A stretch of 64,000 nucleotides of DNA from Alnus glutinosa (lineage: Eukaryota > Streptophyta > Magnoliopsida > Fagales > Betulaceae). The notes beneath the pieces are model-generated. The model was given only the letters and a program-made list of their open reading frames with translations. It was not told the DNA's origin and did no database searches. The position numbers were made by a program, and so were the translations under genes. The stretch spans positions 25,417,044 through 25,481,043 of the forward strand of contig NC_084887.1 in NCBI RefSeq assembly GCF_958979055.1. Reading direction: 5' to 3'. This document shows, piece after piece, positions 37,331-49,640 of this stretch (position 1 is its first letter; each line of letters begins with the position of its first letter).

Positions 37331-37457
37331 CTCTGTATATCTTTGTGTAACTGTAGTCTGTGTTTATTATTGTAATATAGTTTGCTACCACTCTCTGTCC
37401 ATGGACGAGTTAATAGTTAATGTAGACGAAGGTTGACTTGATGTGAACCTAAATCTA

Positions 37458-39638
37458 ATGAATATTGCATCAGATGATGATGATGGACTTACAAGTCTTG
37501 AATCACCTGATGGAGATGCTGTCCAGCATATCCCCAGAGGGGAAAGTACTTGTGCGGCTGAGGAGGTTCATGAGGGTAATGATCCTCAAAAGCATGCTTA
37601 TGAAAGGAAGCCAAGGAAGATGACCTCTCCAATTTGAAATGACTTTAAGGAATTACTGCAATCTGGTGCGAAGAAAGCTCAGTGCATTCACTGTAAATCT
37701 ATCATTGGCATTCCTGCTTCGGGCGCCACAACTCAATTTCATAGGCACTTGAATAGCTGCATTCCACGCATAGCAGCTAGCAAGAAGCAGAAGGTGATTA
37801 CATTTGACTCTGATTGTAGCAGTGTGGGCTCCGCATCATGTTTTACTTATGATCATAAGAAGGTACGAGAGCTTACTTCTCATATGATACTTTACTATGA
37901 GTATCCTTTTATGGTAGTGGAACATATTTTGTTTAACAAGTTTATGAGGGCTAACACTCCTTATTGGCAAAAGATATCACGTGCAACTACTAAAAGTGAT
38001 TGTATATCTACCTATGAAATAGAGAAAAAGAAGCTGAAAAATTTGTTGAGAAATGTTAACAAAGTAAACATAACTACTGATATGTGGACCTCAGGTCAGA
38101 GAGTGTCTTATATGGTAGTTACATGTCATTTTGTTGATTCTTGGTGGCATTTACAAAAATGTGTTTTGAACTTTTTTTATGTCCCACCCCCTCATAGTAG
38201 TGTTATAATTGCTGATGCACTTCAAAAGAGTTTCATTGAGTGGGGAATTGAGAATAACGTATCTACAATAACAATAGACAATGCAAGAAACAATGATGTG
38301 GCCATTCGAATTTTAAAATATGTTTTTTCTTTGAAAAAGACTTTAGTTGTTAAGGGACAACTCTTTCATGTACGTTGTTGTGCTCATATTACTAATCTGT
38401 TGGTGCAAAATGGTATTAGCCAAATTGGAGATATTGTAGATTGTGTTAGGGATGGTATAAAGTATATAGTTGCATCGGAGGGTAGGTTGAAGCAATTTGC
38501 TGAAATTGCAAAGCAGTTACAATTGTCCTATAAGAAACTGATTTTAGATGTTCCTACTAGGTGGAATAGCACTTATATGATGTTGTCTACTGCATTAGAG
38601 TTTAGGGAGGTGTTCCCAAGGTATGAAGATAGGGATCAAAGCTTTCGTTGGGTGCCAAGTGTTGATGATTGGGTTAAAGTTGAGAATGTTTGTCATGTTT
38701 TAGAGGTTTTTAATGAGGTGACAAAGATAGTATCAGGGAGTAATTACCCAACTTCTAATTTATTTCTTCCTGAGGTTTGGAGAATAAGAGATGTGTTGGG
38801 TAAAAAATCTAAGGATGCCAATGTTTATGTAAGAACAATGGCAGAAAAAATGTATTTGAAATTTGATAAATACTGGGAGGAATGCAATCTGCTCATGGCT
38901 ATTGGTGCTATTTTGGATCCAAGGTTTAAGTTGAAATTTGTACAATTTTGTTTCCCTGAAATTTATGAAGAGCCTGAAGCCACTAGAAATGTTGAAAAGG
39001 TACATAGTATCTTAAATGAGTTGTATGGTGAGTATGTTGGTGCCCACAACTTATCTACTGTCCCAAACCGTGGGCATCAAAGTAATTCTAATTCTGCTTC
39101 ATCTTCAAGTGATGGTTCATCTAGTGGTGTTCAAAGGAGCACTAAAAGTGGAATGACTATGTTTAACTCTTTTGTAAGAAGTGTTGATACCTTTCAACCT
39201 GTGAAGTCGGATCTGGAAATATATTTGGAAGAAGATGTTTATATCTGTGATGAGGGTGCTGATTTGAAGTTTGATGCTTTGGAGTTGTGGAAATCCAATC
39301 AACTTAAGTACCGCATTTTATCTAAGATGGCACGGGACATCCTTTCAATTCCTATCACTACAGTGAGTTCGGAATCAACATTTAGTGCTGGTGGAAGGGT
39401 CATTGATCCCTATCGTGCATCTTTATCTACTAAAACTGTTGAAATTCTGTTGTGTGGAGCTGATTGGGTTCGAGCACTACATGGACTTAGTAAATCTTCT
39501 AATGTGAGTATTATAATTTGTAGGTGTGTTGCTAAATGAGTTTATTTTTTCCCTTAAATAAATAGTAAGTTAGTAACCAATGTTCTTTGTTTTTTGTAGT
39601 TGGATGAACCTTTTTTGGTGGAGATTGACTTGCCTTAG
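37458..39638 (+). pseudogene. hAT transposase with one premature stop in the BED zinc finger
   Basis: One frame runs from the first usable ATG (37458) to 39503, then a GT-AG intron (39504-39599) and a 13-codon terminal exon (39600-39638, ending EIDLP). The only break is TGA at 37635-37637, at the spot where BED fingers normally have Trp (KMTSPI, stop, NDFKELL). The finger continues with CIHC and HRHLNSC. Beyond it come the RNase H-like catalytic region (NITTDMWTS, TITIDNARNND, HVRCCAHITNLLVQ) and the C-terminal hAT dimerisation block (DILSIPITTVSSESTFSAGG). An upstream in-frame ATG at 37401 meets a TGA at 37434, so I use 37458. Apart from the Trp-to-stop change the gene looks complete. Confidence 0.9.
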
Positions 39639-40831
39639 TGCTGGATTGTGGAGTATTTTTTTTGTTATAGTTAATGAGATCAAATTCTAATATATATATA
39701 TATATATTTTTTATTTTGTTATTCTGTACTTTGCCTTGAAAAAAATAACTCATCTACTTTTTTGTTTGGTTTAAGCAGATACTTGGTATGGAAATGGATT
39801 GGAACTATTCTGGAAGTGTTGTATTTGGGGAAGTTTTTGTTAGTATTTTGTGTGTTGCTAAATGAGTTTATTTTTTTCCCTTAAATAAATAGTAAGTTAG
39901 TAACTAATGTTCTTTTTTTTTTTTTGTAGTTGGATGAACCTTATTTGGTGGAAATTGACTTACCTTAGTGCTGGATTGCAGAGTATTTTCTTTGTTATAG
40001 TTAATGAAATCAAATTCTAATATATTTTTTATTTATTTATTTTGCTATTCTGTACTTTGCCTTGAAAAAAATAACTCATATAATTTTTTGTTTGATTTAA
40101 GCAGATACTTGGTATGGAATAGGATTGGAACTATTCTAGAAGTGTTGTATTTGGGGGAAGTTTTTTGTTAGTATTTTGTGTGTTGCTAAATGAGTTTATT
40201 TTTTTTCCCTTAAATAAATAGTAAGTTAGTAACCAATTTTCTTTGTTTTTTTGTAGTTGGATAAACCTTCTTTGGTGGAAATTGACTTACCTTAGTGCTG
40301 GATTGTGGAGTATTTTCTTTGTTATAGTTAATGAAATCAAATTCTAATATATTTTTTATTTATTTATTTTGTTATTCTGTACTTTGCCTTGAAAAAAATA
40401 ACTCATATACTTTTTTGTTTGGTTTAAGCAGATACTTGGTATGGAAGTGGATTGGAACTATTCTGGAAGTGTTGTATTTGGGGGAAGTTTTTGTTAGTAT
40501 TTTGTGTGTTGCTAAATGAGTTTATTTTTTCCCTTAAATAAATAGTAAGTTAGTAACCAATGTTCTTTTTTTTTTTTTGTAGTTTGATGAACCTTCTTTG
40601 GTGGAAATTGACTTACCTTAGTGCTGGATTGTGCAGTATTTTCTTTGTTATAGTTAATGAAACCAAATTCTAATATATTTTTTATTTATTTATTTTGCTA
40701 TTCTGTACTTTGCCTTGAAAAAAATAACTCATCTATTTTTTTGTTTGGTTTAAGCAGATACTTGGTATGAAAGTGGATTGGAACTATTCTGGAAGTGTTG
40801 TATTTGGGGGAAGTTTTTGTTAGTATTTTGT
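39526..40831 (+). repeat. Four-copy 326-bp tandem array duplicating the transposase terminal exon
   Basis: Units start at 39526, 39852, 40180 and 40506 (steps of 326, 328 and 326). Each holds the last part of the transposase intron with its acceptor, a 13-codon terminal exon with stop (39600-39638, 39930-39968, 40257-40295, 40583-40621), and the 3' flank. The encoded tails are LDEPFLVEIDLP, LDEPYLVEIDLP, LDKPSLVEIDLP and FDEPSLVEIDLP. Confidence 0.92.
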
Positions 40832-41559
40832 AAGCTCATGGTAAGTTGATTATACTTTATTTAATGGTAATTTTAGACTCATTTATACACTGGTTATACA
40901 TTGATTATGTTCTGTTTACATGCTTTTTTTATTATTATTATAATTATTAATTTCTTACTAATTTTTCTTTTTCTCTTGTAAATGTGTAATAAACAAGTGA
41001 AGAAGTTAATCCTTGCCTCCTTGGGGATTTGCTGCACTGCCATAGTGCCATGTATTTAAACTTGTTTATTTTGTAAGCTTAACAATTGGACTTTATTTTT
41101 TTTAATGCTTGTGTTCTGTAGTGTAGACTGTGTAGTTTACTAGTTTATGTTATTTTGTGTATGTTAAGATGTTATATTGTTAGCTTGAAGCTTTGCAAGC
41201 TGGCAGCCTTGTTAGGTTAACTATTGACTAGTTTTTGTTGGAATTCTTGAGATGGGGACTATCCATCTACATGGAAATGCTACTGGATTTGTTTATGTGA
41301 ATGCTAGACTTGCTAGTTTATTGTTAGAAGTTAGAACTTAGATAACTTAGATTTATAGTTCATGTTGTTTTCTATGTTTGTATATTTGGATGTTTTGAAA
41401 ATTTGAAATTCTTGAAAATCTTGTTAGCTTAAAGCTTGGATAGATCATTGATGGATACTTGGATGTGTTGGAAAATTGAAATACTTGGAATTCTTGAGAA
41501 TTCTTGTATATTGCCTTTTTTTTAATGTTGGAACTCTTGAGAATGTGTAATCTGGAATT

Positions 41560-41952
41560 TGTTATTGAATGTTGGCTTTATGAAGTCATTGAAGTGAGTT
41601 GTAACTTGTAAGTTTTAATTTATTGTTTGTAGTTTGTAATTTTTAATTTATATTTTGTAAGTTGTAATTTGTAAATTAATGTAATTTGTTATTTGGAAGT
41701 TGTTGTAAATTTGTAATTTGTAAGTTTTAAGTTGTAAATTGTAAGTTTTAAATTTAAATATTAAGTTGTAGGAATTTCTTGTTGAATGTTGGCTCTATGA
41801 AGTGACTTGTAACTTGTAAGTTTTAATTTGTTGTTTGTAGTTTGTAATTTTTAATTTGTATTTTGTAAGTTGTAATTTGTAAATTAATGTAATTTGTTAT
41901 TTGGAAGTTTTTGTAATTTGTAAGTTTTAAGTTTAAATATTAAGTTGTAAGT
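41560..41952. repeat. Two-copy direct duplication of about 190 bp in the hAT 3' region
   Basis: Two consecutive segments share TTGAATGTTGGCT, ATGAAGT, TGTAACTTGTAAG and AATTTGTTATTTGGAAGTT in the same order, ending AATATTAAGTTGTA. Both are made of TTGTAA-type words. Confidence 0.8.
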
Positions 41953-42314
41953 TTGATAGCTTGTTAACATTATGAATGTTTGAATCAATGTAAAACTTTC
42001 AATGTTTCAGTTTAAATTTACATGTTTTAAATTGCTTTGAAATTGAATGTTAAAAACTTGAAATGCTTGTTATAATGGTTTGAAAGTACCCAAAAAAAAC
42101 CCGAGCTTGGCTCGAGCTCGTTCATTTCAAAAATATGTAACGAGTTCAAGTCGAGTTCGAACTTCAAAAATCCTTAACGAGCCGAGCTTCGAACAGAATT
42201 TCCAGAATTTTTCGAGCTCACAAGCCGAGTTCGAACAGGCTAAAAAAAATTCGAGCAGGTCCAAAAAAGCTCGAACTCGGCTCGACTCGGTTCATTTACA
42301 GCCCTAGGCCTACT

Positions 42315-44222
42315 ACAACCGATTGAAATGTTGGGAGAAGGATCCGATTGCTGCAAATATGAGGGGTAAAATTGTCACAATTTAGAGGATTCCTATTTCC
42401 AAATGTTGTGCGCTTTAAAAGCTAGACAATTGCGTGTCAGGCGGGTATGTCCTGGCTAGCAAATGGGTTCCTCAATCTATGGACAGAATTATATAATATG
42501 GTTTTAAATTAATGTATTTTTTTGTTTATGGTTTAGAAAACTGTTTTAATGTATTATAAAGGTGAACCTAATTTCTAAGTACTCTGTGTTTTAAATTATT
42601 TGCTAATATTTTTTAAAAAAAAAAAAAAAAAACCAAAAGAAAGAAGAAGAAGGAAATTTTAATAAGAAATATGTTAGTGGCACAATAATTTTGCACAACA
42701 ATTCTAAAGTATTTTTATTTTTATTTTTAAAAAAATATGTTAGACATATCAACATTGTTATGCAGGTAACATATCTCTTTTAATAAATGAAAAACTCTTC
42801 CTTCATTTTAGTCAATTTATAATAATAAATTCTTTACACCAAAAAAAAAAAATGACACTTCTCTCAATAAAAATCTTAGTTTGAAACTTTACAATAGCGC
42901 TTGAAATAATGATAGCGATTTCCTACAACTCATATATAAGATTGACATGTGTCATTTGACATGTGAGAAGCACATATTATTTAAATAGCTTGTGCTTCTT
43001 ACATGCTTTTTTTAATAGCATTAATAAAGGACACAAATCCCTTTTACATGTGAGTTGTAAAAAATTTCCTACAAATCAGTTTGTAAGAAATTTTTGTCCT
43101 TGAGACAAAAAACAGAAAGAGAATAACAATACGGACATTGAGCTCTCAATGAACTATTATCTTCTTAAATTATTTGTTCGAATTCTCTCGAATTCGAACA
43201 TATGACGGTAAGATATCATTTATAAGATCCGACTAAATAAGTGATTAAATAATTAAATTTTTATTTAATCTGACGAATCTTATTAGTAGTCTTTCAACCT
43301 CCTTCCAAATTTGAATGGATAATTTACACGTAAGATGTTACGTAGCTATCAACTTTTCTAGAATCAGATCCAGCCGTACAAAGCCGAGGGGTAGAGATCC
43401 ACCAATACACAGACACTAGCAGCCAGGGTCAAAAATCAAGCGTGTAAAACGATGAGAACGCTTCCCTTGTAAGATGACGTGTCAAGATCACGTAAAACCA
43501 TGAGTTGGACCGTTCCCTTTGTGTGATGATGGCGCGCTGCAAGGAATAATTACTCCTTAATTTAATGCGTTTAATAATCTTTGTCTCCCAGCTCAGGTAG
43601 AAAGTTGTCTTGTCTCTGGCAAACCCGTCTCCCAAAATCCGTGACACGCGCTACCCACTGCACCCACAAAATAAACAAAAGAACAAAAGAGGAAACATTA
43701 CAATGAGAACGCTTTCATTACAGCTATCATGGGCTCGCTCAAATTTTTTTCATCAATCTTTTACTTATGGTTTCTCAAACATCCATCACACGTGCTACGT
43801 ACGTCCCTCCCATGGCCGAGGAAAGTATTTATAGAACACATTTCTCTCCATGTGTTAATTAATAATAATAATAATTAAAAAACTGCATTTGAAGGAAGAG
43901 TGTTATCGTTAAAAAATAATAATAATTAAAAAAAAAACGTCACTTTAAAAAAATAAAAAAATAAAAAATGTGTTAATATTTTATTAAAAACTGCAAAAAT
44001 TAAATTTTATTGGACATCCTTATCGAATGGGTTCTCAATTAAATTTACTTATCAATTTTTTTTACTATTAAAATATTGTCACATAAATTAATAAAAAAAA
44101 TTGTAAAAGTCAAATGTGTTCCTTTGAAGTAAATCTCTACTCTATTGCAGGGAAAATACTGTCAGACCGTGCCCCATGGTATCTCGATTCTCGAACCCAA
44201 AAAGGAAAAGAATTTCAGACAA
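42315..44222. other. Intergenic DNA between the hAT element and the dNK gene
   Basis: The first 30 bases continue copy B of the duplication. The remainder is AT-rich with A-runs (42614-42632, 42841-42851). I see no coding exon. The last few hundred bases should hold the dNK promoter. Confidence 0.5.
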
Positions 44223-44229
44223 ATAATTA

Positions 44230-44238
44230 AAACCCTAA
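44230..44238 (+). promoter_or_regulatory. Telobox-like motif (AAACCCTAA) upstream of the dNK gene
   Basis: AAACCCTAA lies about 205 bases before the dNK start codon, followed by related AAAACCCTC words at about 44274 and 44306 and a (TC)n tract at 44311-44335. Telobox motifs near the start site are common in plant genes for DNA and ribosome metabolism. Function here is inferred from position only. Confidence 0.45.
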
Positions 44239-44443
44239 AATGCCATCCTCTCATGAGGGTCAAAAAGCATCCAAAACCCTCAACTACACCCCATATCTCT
44301 TTTCAAAAACCCTCCTCTCTCTCTCTCTCTCTCTCTTTTTCTCCCTCCCTCAGTCCCTCTCTCTACCTCCCTCTCTATCTCTGTTCTGAACTTCGCAGAA
44401 GAATAAAACAAAAAACGGTGCGAGTGGGAAATGCTTAGAAGGT

Positions 44444-47400
44444 ATGCAGAAGCTCTCATTGCCATTCAAGAACCCTAGCAACAACCTGTTGTCTCTTCCT
44501 TTCAAAAACCCCGCCACCAGAACCCAACGCTTCAGAACCCCAAGAAGCCATCTTCGCTCAATGCCAACCCCACCAGCCACACACTCCTTGCCCAACCCCA
44601 CTTCCTCCTCTGCCCTCACCGCCTCCACCAAGTCTTTCACCACCACCGCCACCGCAGCCATATCCTCTCGCTTCTTTGCCGCCGCAAAGCCCAGAAATTG
44701 CTGCGTTATATGCCGGTGCGCAGTTGACAACAGACCGCCCTTCCGGGCCTGGTTTGTGTTCAAGGACGGGCGTGGTGGGTCCCGGGCGGCTTGGACGCAC
44801 GCGGGCGCTGATGGGTCGGAGGGTACGATGGGTTCCGAGAAGGTCTCGGAGAGTGGCGATGGCGAGGAAGGCGAGAAGGGGTCGGAGGAGAAGCCTTTGA
44901 GGTTGAGTGGTGGTGGTGGTGGTAGTAGTACTACTGGTAGGAGGCAGAGGGGTTCGGCGTCATTGATTGTTGGGAATCCGGACTTGTTGACCATTCCGGG
45001 CGTGGGGCCTAGGAATTTGAGGAAGCTGGTGGAGAAGGGGATTGGGGGACTTGCTGAGCTCAAGCAGTTGTACAAGGATAAGGTACTGTTTTCTCTGAAA
45101 AATGTTGAATTGTTTTGCAGTAAAAACAAATTATGGGCTCGATAAATTATGGACTGTGTTGGTTCTATATAGCTTTTAGTTCATCAAAAAAAAAAAAAAA
45201 AAAAAATTTACATTATGGTGCTAGATAGTGCAAGAGAAGATATATTGGCTGTCGTTTTTAGTTTCGTGGATTAGAGAAAGGGTGTATCCGAAATGGATTT
45301 TATTGGTTATTGCTAAATTCTGTATTCTGGAGTGTTGAGCGTCATTTCTGATGGCCTTTGAAGTACAACTCTACTCATATTGCCCACTTACTACTGAACT
45401 TACTTGGATTAACTCGTTTTTTTTTTTGAATTCATGGATGAAAAATTTAGCAGAGTGATTTTGTCATGACATACAGCTTTTTGGAGTTTATCCAGGAGTT
45501 GATATTTTTGTTATATATGCCACATTGTTTTTTTTTGGCTGAAATCCAACTCTTGCCAAGTTGCGCAACTCACAGCAGACTTTATTCCGCTCAATTATTC
45601 AGTCTTTTGAAATTTATAGCAGAAATTTCCCAGGGCTAACTTTGTCTAATTAATGGTTGTTTCATAGGCGCAAATCAATTAATCTATTGGGGAAGGAAAG
45701 ATAGGCTCATTTCATCTTAGCAGCTCGTCCTTTTTCTATTTGACCAACCAGTCCAACGCAACGTTCAGGTCTTTGTGTGTGTGATTGGCATTCAGGCTCA
45801 TCTTGCATACAATAACCTGGACATGAAAAAAATTATAGCAGCATATTTTTCCCCTTTTACTCTTAAGGGGATTTGACTCTGTTGTAAGTTATGTAAGAGA
45901 AACAAAACACAAGCTCATCTTCTATTGCAAACAGAAGAGAACATTTTATTGCTGGTATATGGACTTTTTCTAACTCTTCCATGATGAAGACTTCTCTGCT
46001 TTCCTTTGCAGTTCTTTGGCAAATCTAGTCAGAAGATGGTCGAGTACTTACAGAGTTCTGTGGGAATCATACACAGAAATCATGCTGAGAGTATAACTAC
46101 ATACATCAAAGAGAGTGTTGATGAAGAGTTGGAGGAGGACAATTCAAACTCAGATGTGAAGCCAGCCCAGAAGAAACGACTTACGTTCTGTGTTGAGGGA
46201 AATATCAGTGTTGGAAAGACAACTTTCCTTCAGAGAATAGCTAACGAAACACTTGAGCTACGCGATCTTGTTGAGATTGTTCCAGAACCTATTAACAAGT
46301 GGCAGGATGTTGGACCTGACCACTTTAATATATTGGATGCTTTTTATGCCGAGCCAGAAAGGTATGCTTATACCTTCCAGAATTATGTTTTTGTTACGAG
46401 GGTTATGCAAGAGAGAGAGTCATCCGGAGGTATCAAGCCCCTCAGATTGATGGAGAGGAGTGTTTTCAGTGACAGGATGGTAATCTCTCTCTCTCTCTCT
46501 CTCTCCCTCCCTCCCTCCCTCCCTCCCTCCCTCCCTCTCTCTATTTATCTTTATTTTTTGTTTTTAAGTTGGTCTTAATGTGATGTAATAAGGTAGATTA
46601 TATTACATAATGTATTTGGCAAACTATAAATTCTGACAACCAATCTTGATCTCAAATTTTATTTGTTCATTACTTTCCATGCAAAAATGAATGAAAGGAT
46701 CCAAGAGGATTTTTGAACTTTTTAAGATGTGTCAGGTTATCTTACTTTTCCTGTTGGTCGATCCCATTCAAGATGAAGAAAAAACCCAATTCAAGAGTTT
46801 CAAGGCTGATTCCTTTTTATTTTGTTTTTATTCTATAAAGGTCTTTGTACGAGCTGTTCATGAAGCAAATTGGATGAATGAGATGGAGATCAGTATTTAT
46901 GACTCGTGGTTTGATCCAGTGGTATCATGCTTGCCTGGGCTGATTCCTGATGGTTTTATATATCTTAGAGCAAGTCCTGATACTTGCCACCAGCGCATGC
47001 AGCTAAGAAAAAGAACAGAGGAGGGTGGAGTCTCCCTAGATTATCTCCGTGGCTTACATGAAAAGCATGAGAACTGGCTTTTCCCATTCCAAAGTGGAAA
47101 TCATGGTGTATTGTCCGTCAGTAAGCTACCTTTGCATATGGACAGCTCTTTACATCCTGATATAAGGGACCGTGTGTTCTATTTGGAGGGTGATCATATG
47201 CATTCAAGTATCCAGAAGGTACCTTATCATTTATTGCTACTTTTTAATGAACTTCTCATAACTTGATCTTCTTACAATTTTAACTAAAAATATTTTGGTC
47301 ATTGGCAGGTTCCTGCTTTAGTTCTTGACTGTGAGCCGAACATTGATTTCAGCAAAGACATTGAAGCAAAGAGGCAGTAAGATAACAACCTCTTGCTTTG

Positions 47401-49640
47401 ATATTTAATAAGCACGCATAGAAATATTTTTGTTTCTCCCCCCATTCCCCACCAAACAAAAAAAAAAATGCAATGCATGGACCGCTAAATTAAAAATGTT
47501 TGTCAAGATTTTCATTGCATTATACTTTGTTCTATTTTAGTCTCATATCTCATTGAGCATTTTGGTGATGTTTCCGATGACATTGTGTTTTGTCATAGTT
47601 GTGGTTTGGATGGTTTAACACACTTCCTGTATTTGCTCTGTAAATTTGTTTGGATCAGTTATATTTGGTCCATTGATGGCGTGTTTGTCTTTAATAGTCC
47701 AATCAATCTGAACTGTATTCTGCTATTATGGTGCAAGTGTTGCCTTGTTTGACATGCCATGTAATATGCTGTTTGATGGAAAATACAAATGAGCATTTCA
47801 TCCGGTAGAAAGATTATACACATAGAAACAACTAAATAGCTACTATGTGTATGCTCACATTTTGTAGCCAACACATTTAGTTGACATTCTGTATGAAAGA
47901 ACCATAAAGTTCGGTATGGTAAATGAAAGAGGTGGATCTATAGTGGGTGCAGCAGGGTAACCGCCAACCACATAAACTTCTAGATGTTTGTGCTATTTTG
48001 AAGGTAAATTTCTGGTGTTTCTTATCACCCCTCCTAATTTTTTGGAGAAATTATGCAGTCATTTTACTGTTAATGAATTCTGTGTCTATTAAAAAAAAAA
48101 AAAAAGGAAATATGTTTGAAATCAGGCTAGTGGCCACATAAACACCTATGACTTATTGCTCTGGCTTTGAAAATGCATTTTGCCTTAAGTATATTAAAGC
48201 TAACAAATTCTACGAATTACATTTTGAATAAGGGTAGTCTCCCACAAAAGATAGGGGGAACTACCTACTGATGTGGACCACGTGCTTCTTATAACTTCCA
48301 TATGTTTATTTGTCAGAGCATATATGTGGGTTGTATTATTGCTTCTGTAATTCTGTAGTGTTGAGTGCTTTGTGTGAGTTTTGGGTCAGAGGGCTTTTGG
48401 TGTTTTGTGGGTTTCGAGTTTGAGTGCTTGTTGGGTCGGAGGGCTTTACGGGTTTTGTGGGTTTTTCTTGATGTTTTGTGTGGGTTTTTGTTTTGCTCGT
48501 TCTAGTTAGAGTTCCTGTATATATTACCTGTGTACTTAGAGGCGCCTTATGCTTTTTATAAAATTTCCATCATTCACTCTGCATATTAAATCCAACCAAA
48601 AATGAATACTTAACTTACACTTCCTTTAATACAATCTGTTGACTGTTGGACAATAATATTTCTGCATGGATCATACGCCGCTTTTTGTGCTTTAAAAGAC
48701 ACTTAAGGTCTGTTTATTAATGTGTTTTGGAGGGTATTTTTTGTTTTTGGTTCAAAAAAATGTTCTAATATGACATAAAGGTGAAAATTGTTTTTTTTTT
48801 TTTTTAATGATTTGAGTTGTTTATTAATATTTTTGTTTTGAGAAGAAAAAACTAAAGACAGAAAACAAAAATTTTAACATTTAGTTTTTTTACTTAACCC
48901 TTTAGTAATGTCTGTAGGTGAAACATGTGGGTCCCTGAATAATGAAATGATCATTAACCTTTGGTGGCCATCAGCAAGAAATTCTGTAAAGAAGATTTTT
49001 CTCTAGAGTAATATGCTTTTTGTTCAATAATTTGGCAGGGTGTACATTTTTTTTTTTTTTGAATAATATTTGGCAGGGTGTACATTAAGGTTAATTAGCT
49101 GAACAGTGGCATGCACCTGAAGTCTTCCTTTTCCCAATCCCCTCAAATCATATGTCCTGAACGCCTTTCTGTGCATCTCAACCCCAAAGGAGAAAAAGAA
49201 AGGAAAGACATGTAGGAAGTCTTGTAGGTTACAGACGATCGAGGTTATTGTTCATTTCTTGGTTATGTTCTTATGCATTGCCAAAATTGTGCCATAATCT
49301 GTTCTTCATTCTTTGTTACTCAGTTGACTGTGATTTCTGTAAGATCTGTGCACTAATATCCTGTGTTAATAGCAACACCAAAATGCATTTTTTATTTATC
49401 TTGAAAATTTTGCTTTGTTGAAGGTATGCACGCCAGGTTGCAGAGTTTTTTGAATTCGTGAAGAAAAAGAAAGAAGTTCCATCTGCGGAAGCTGGTGAAG
49501 GTGCAACAAGTAGCCAACCACAGTTGCTGATGCCCCATCATAAGGGGGGTCTATGGGTACCCGGTGGGAAGCATTTCCCAGAGTCCGCCCTAAAGTCTTT
49601 GGATTTCAGACGAGCCATGTCGTCATTCATGTCAGGCTAG
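44444..49640 (+). CDS. dNK: Deoxynucleoside kinase, plant dNK type, probably organellar
   Basis: Five exons (44444-45082, 46012-46479, 46841-47218, 47309-47376, 49424-49640) join to 589 codons with GT-AG introns. The start at 44444 is chosen because the ATG at 44431 meets a stop after 15 codons. The N-terminus is Ser/Arg/Pro-rich with few acids, like a mitochondrial or plastid targeting sequence. Around residues 180-205 lies a helix-hairpin-helix-like segment (LLTIPGVGPRNLRKLVEKGI). The kinase domain has a P-loop (GNISVGKTT), VPEPINKW, MERSVFSDR, an Arg-rich lid (RKRTEEGG), and YLRGLHEKHENWL. The family uses ATP to phosphorylate deoxynucleosides in the dNTP salvage pathway. The closest known relative is Arabidopsis dNK (At1g72040). 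FANCM lies tail to tail, 1.4 kb away. Confidence 0.94.
46484..46542. repeat. (CT)n(CCCT)n compound microsatellite in dNK intron 2
   Basis: A CT run followed by a CCCT run begins only four bases after the splice donor of exon 2, so its length may affect splicing of that intron. Confidence 0.9.

Larger units (their letters stand above)
35400..42306 (+). mobile_element. hAT transposon, 6.9 kb, nearly intact
   Basis: It starts TAGGGCTGTAA and ends TTACAGCCCTA, and is flanked by a perfect 8-bp target duplication GGCCTACT (35392-35399 and 42307-42314), the hAT hallmark. The subterminal 200 bases at both ends are rich in GAGC/GCTCG words, the usual place for transposase binding sites. Inside are a long 5' region with a presumed untranslated exon, an intron with 180-bp tandem repeats, a transposase gene (37458-39638), a four-copy 3' array, and an AT-rich tail. 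The perfect target duplication points to a fairly recent insertion. Confidence 0.95.

Noticed and set aside
44350..45129. 259-residue open frame on the minus strand
   Set aside because: It is the antisense shadow of dNK exon 1, a GC-rich low-complexity targeting region.
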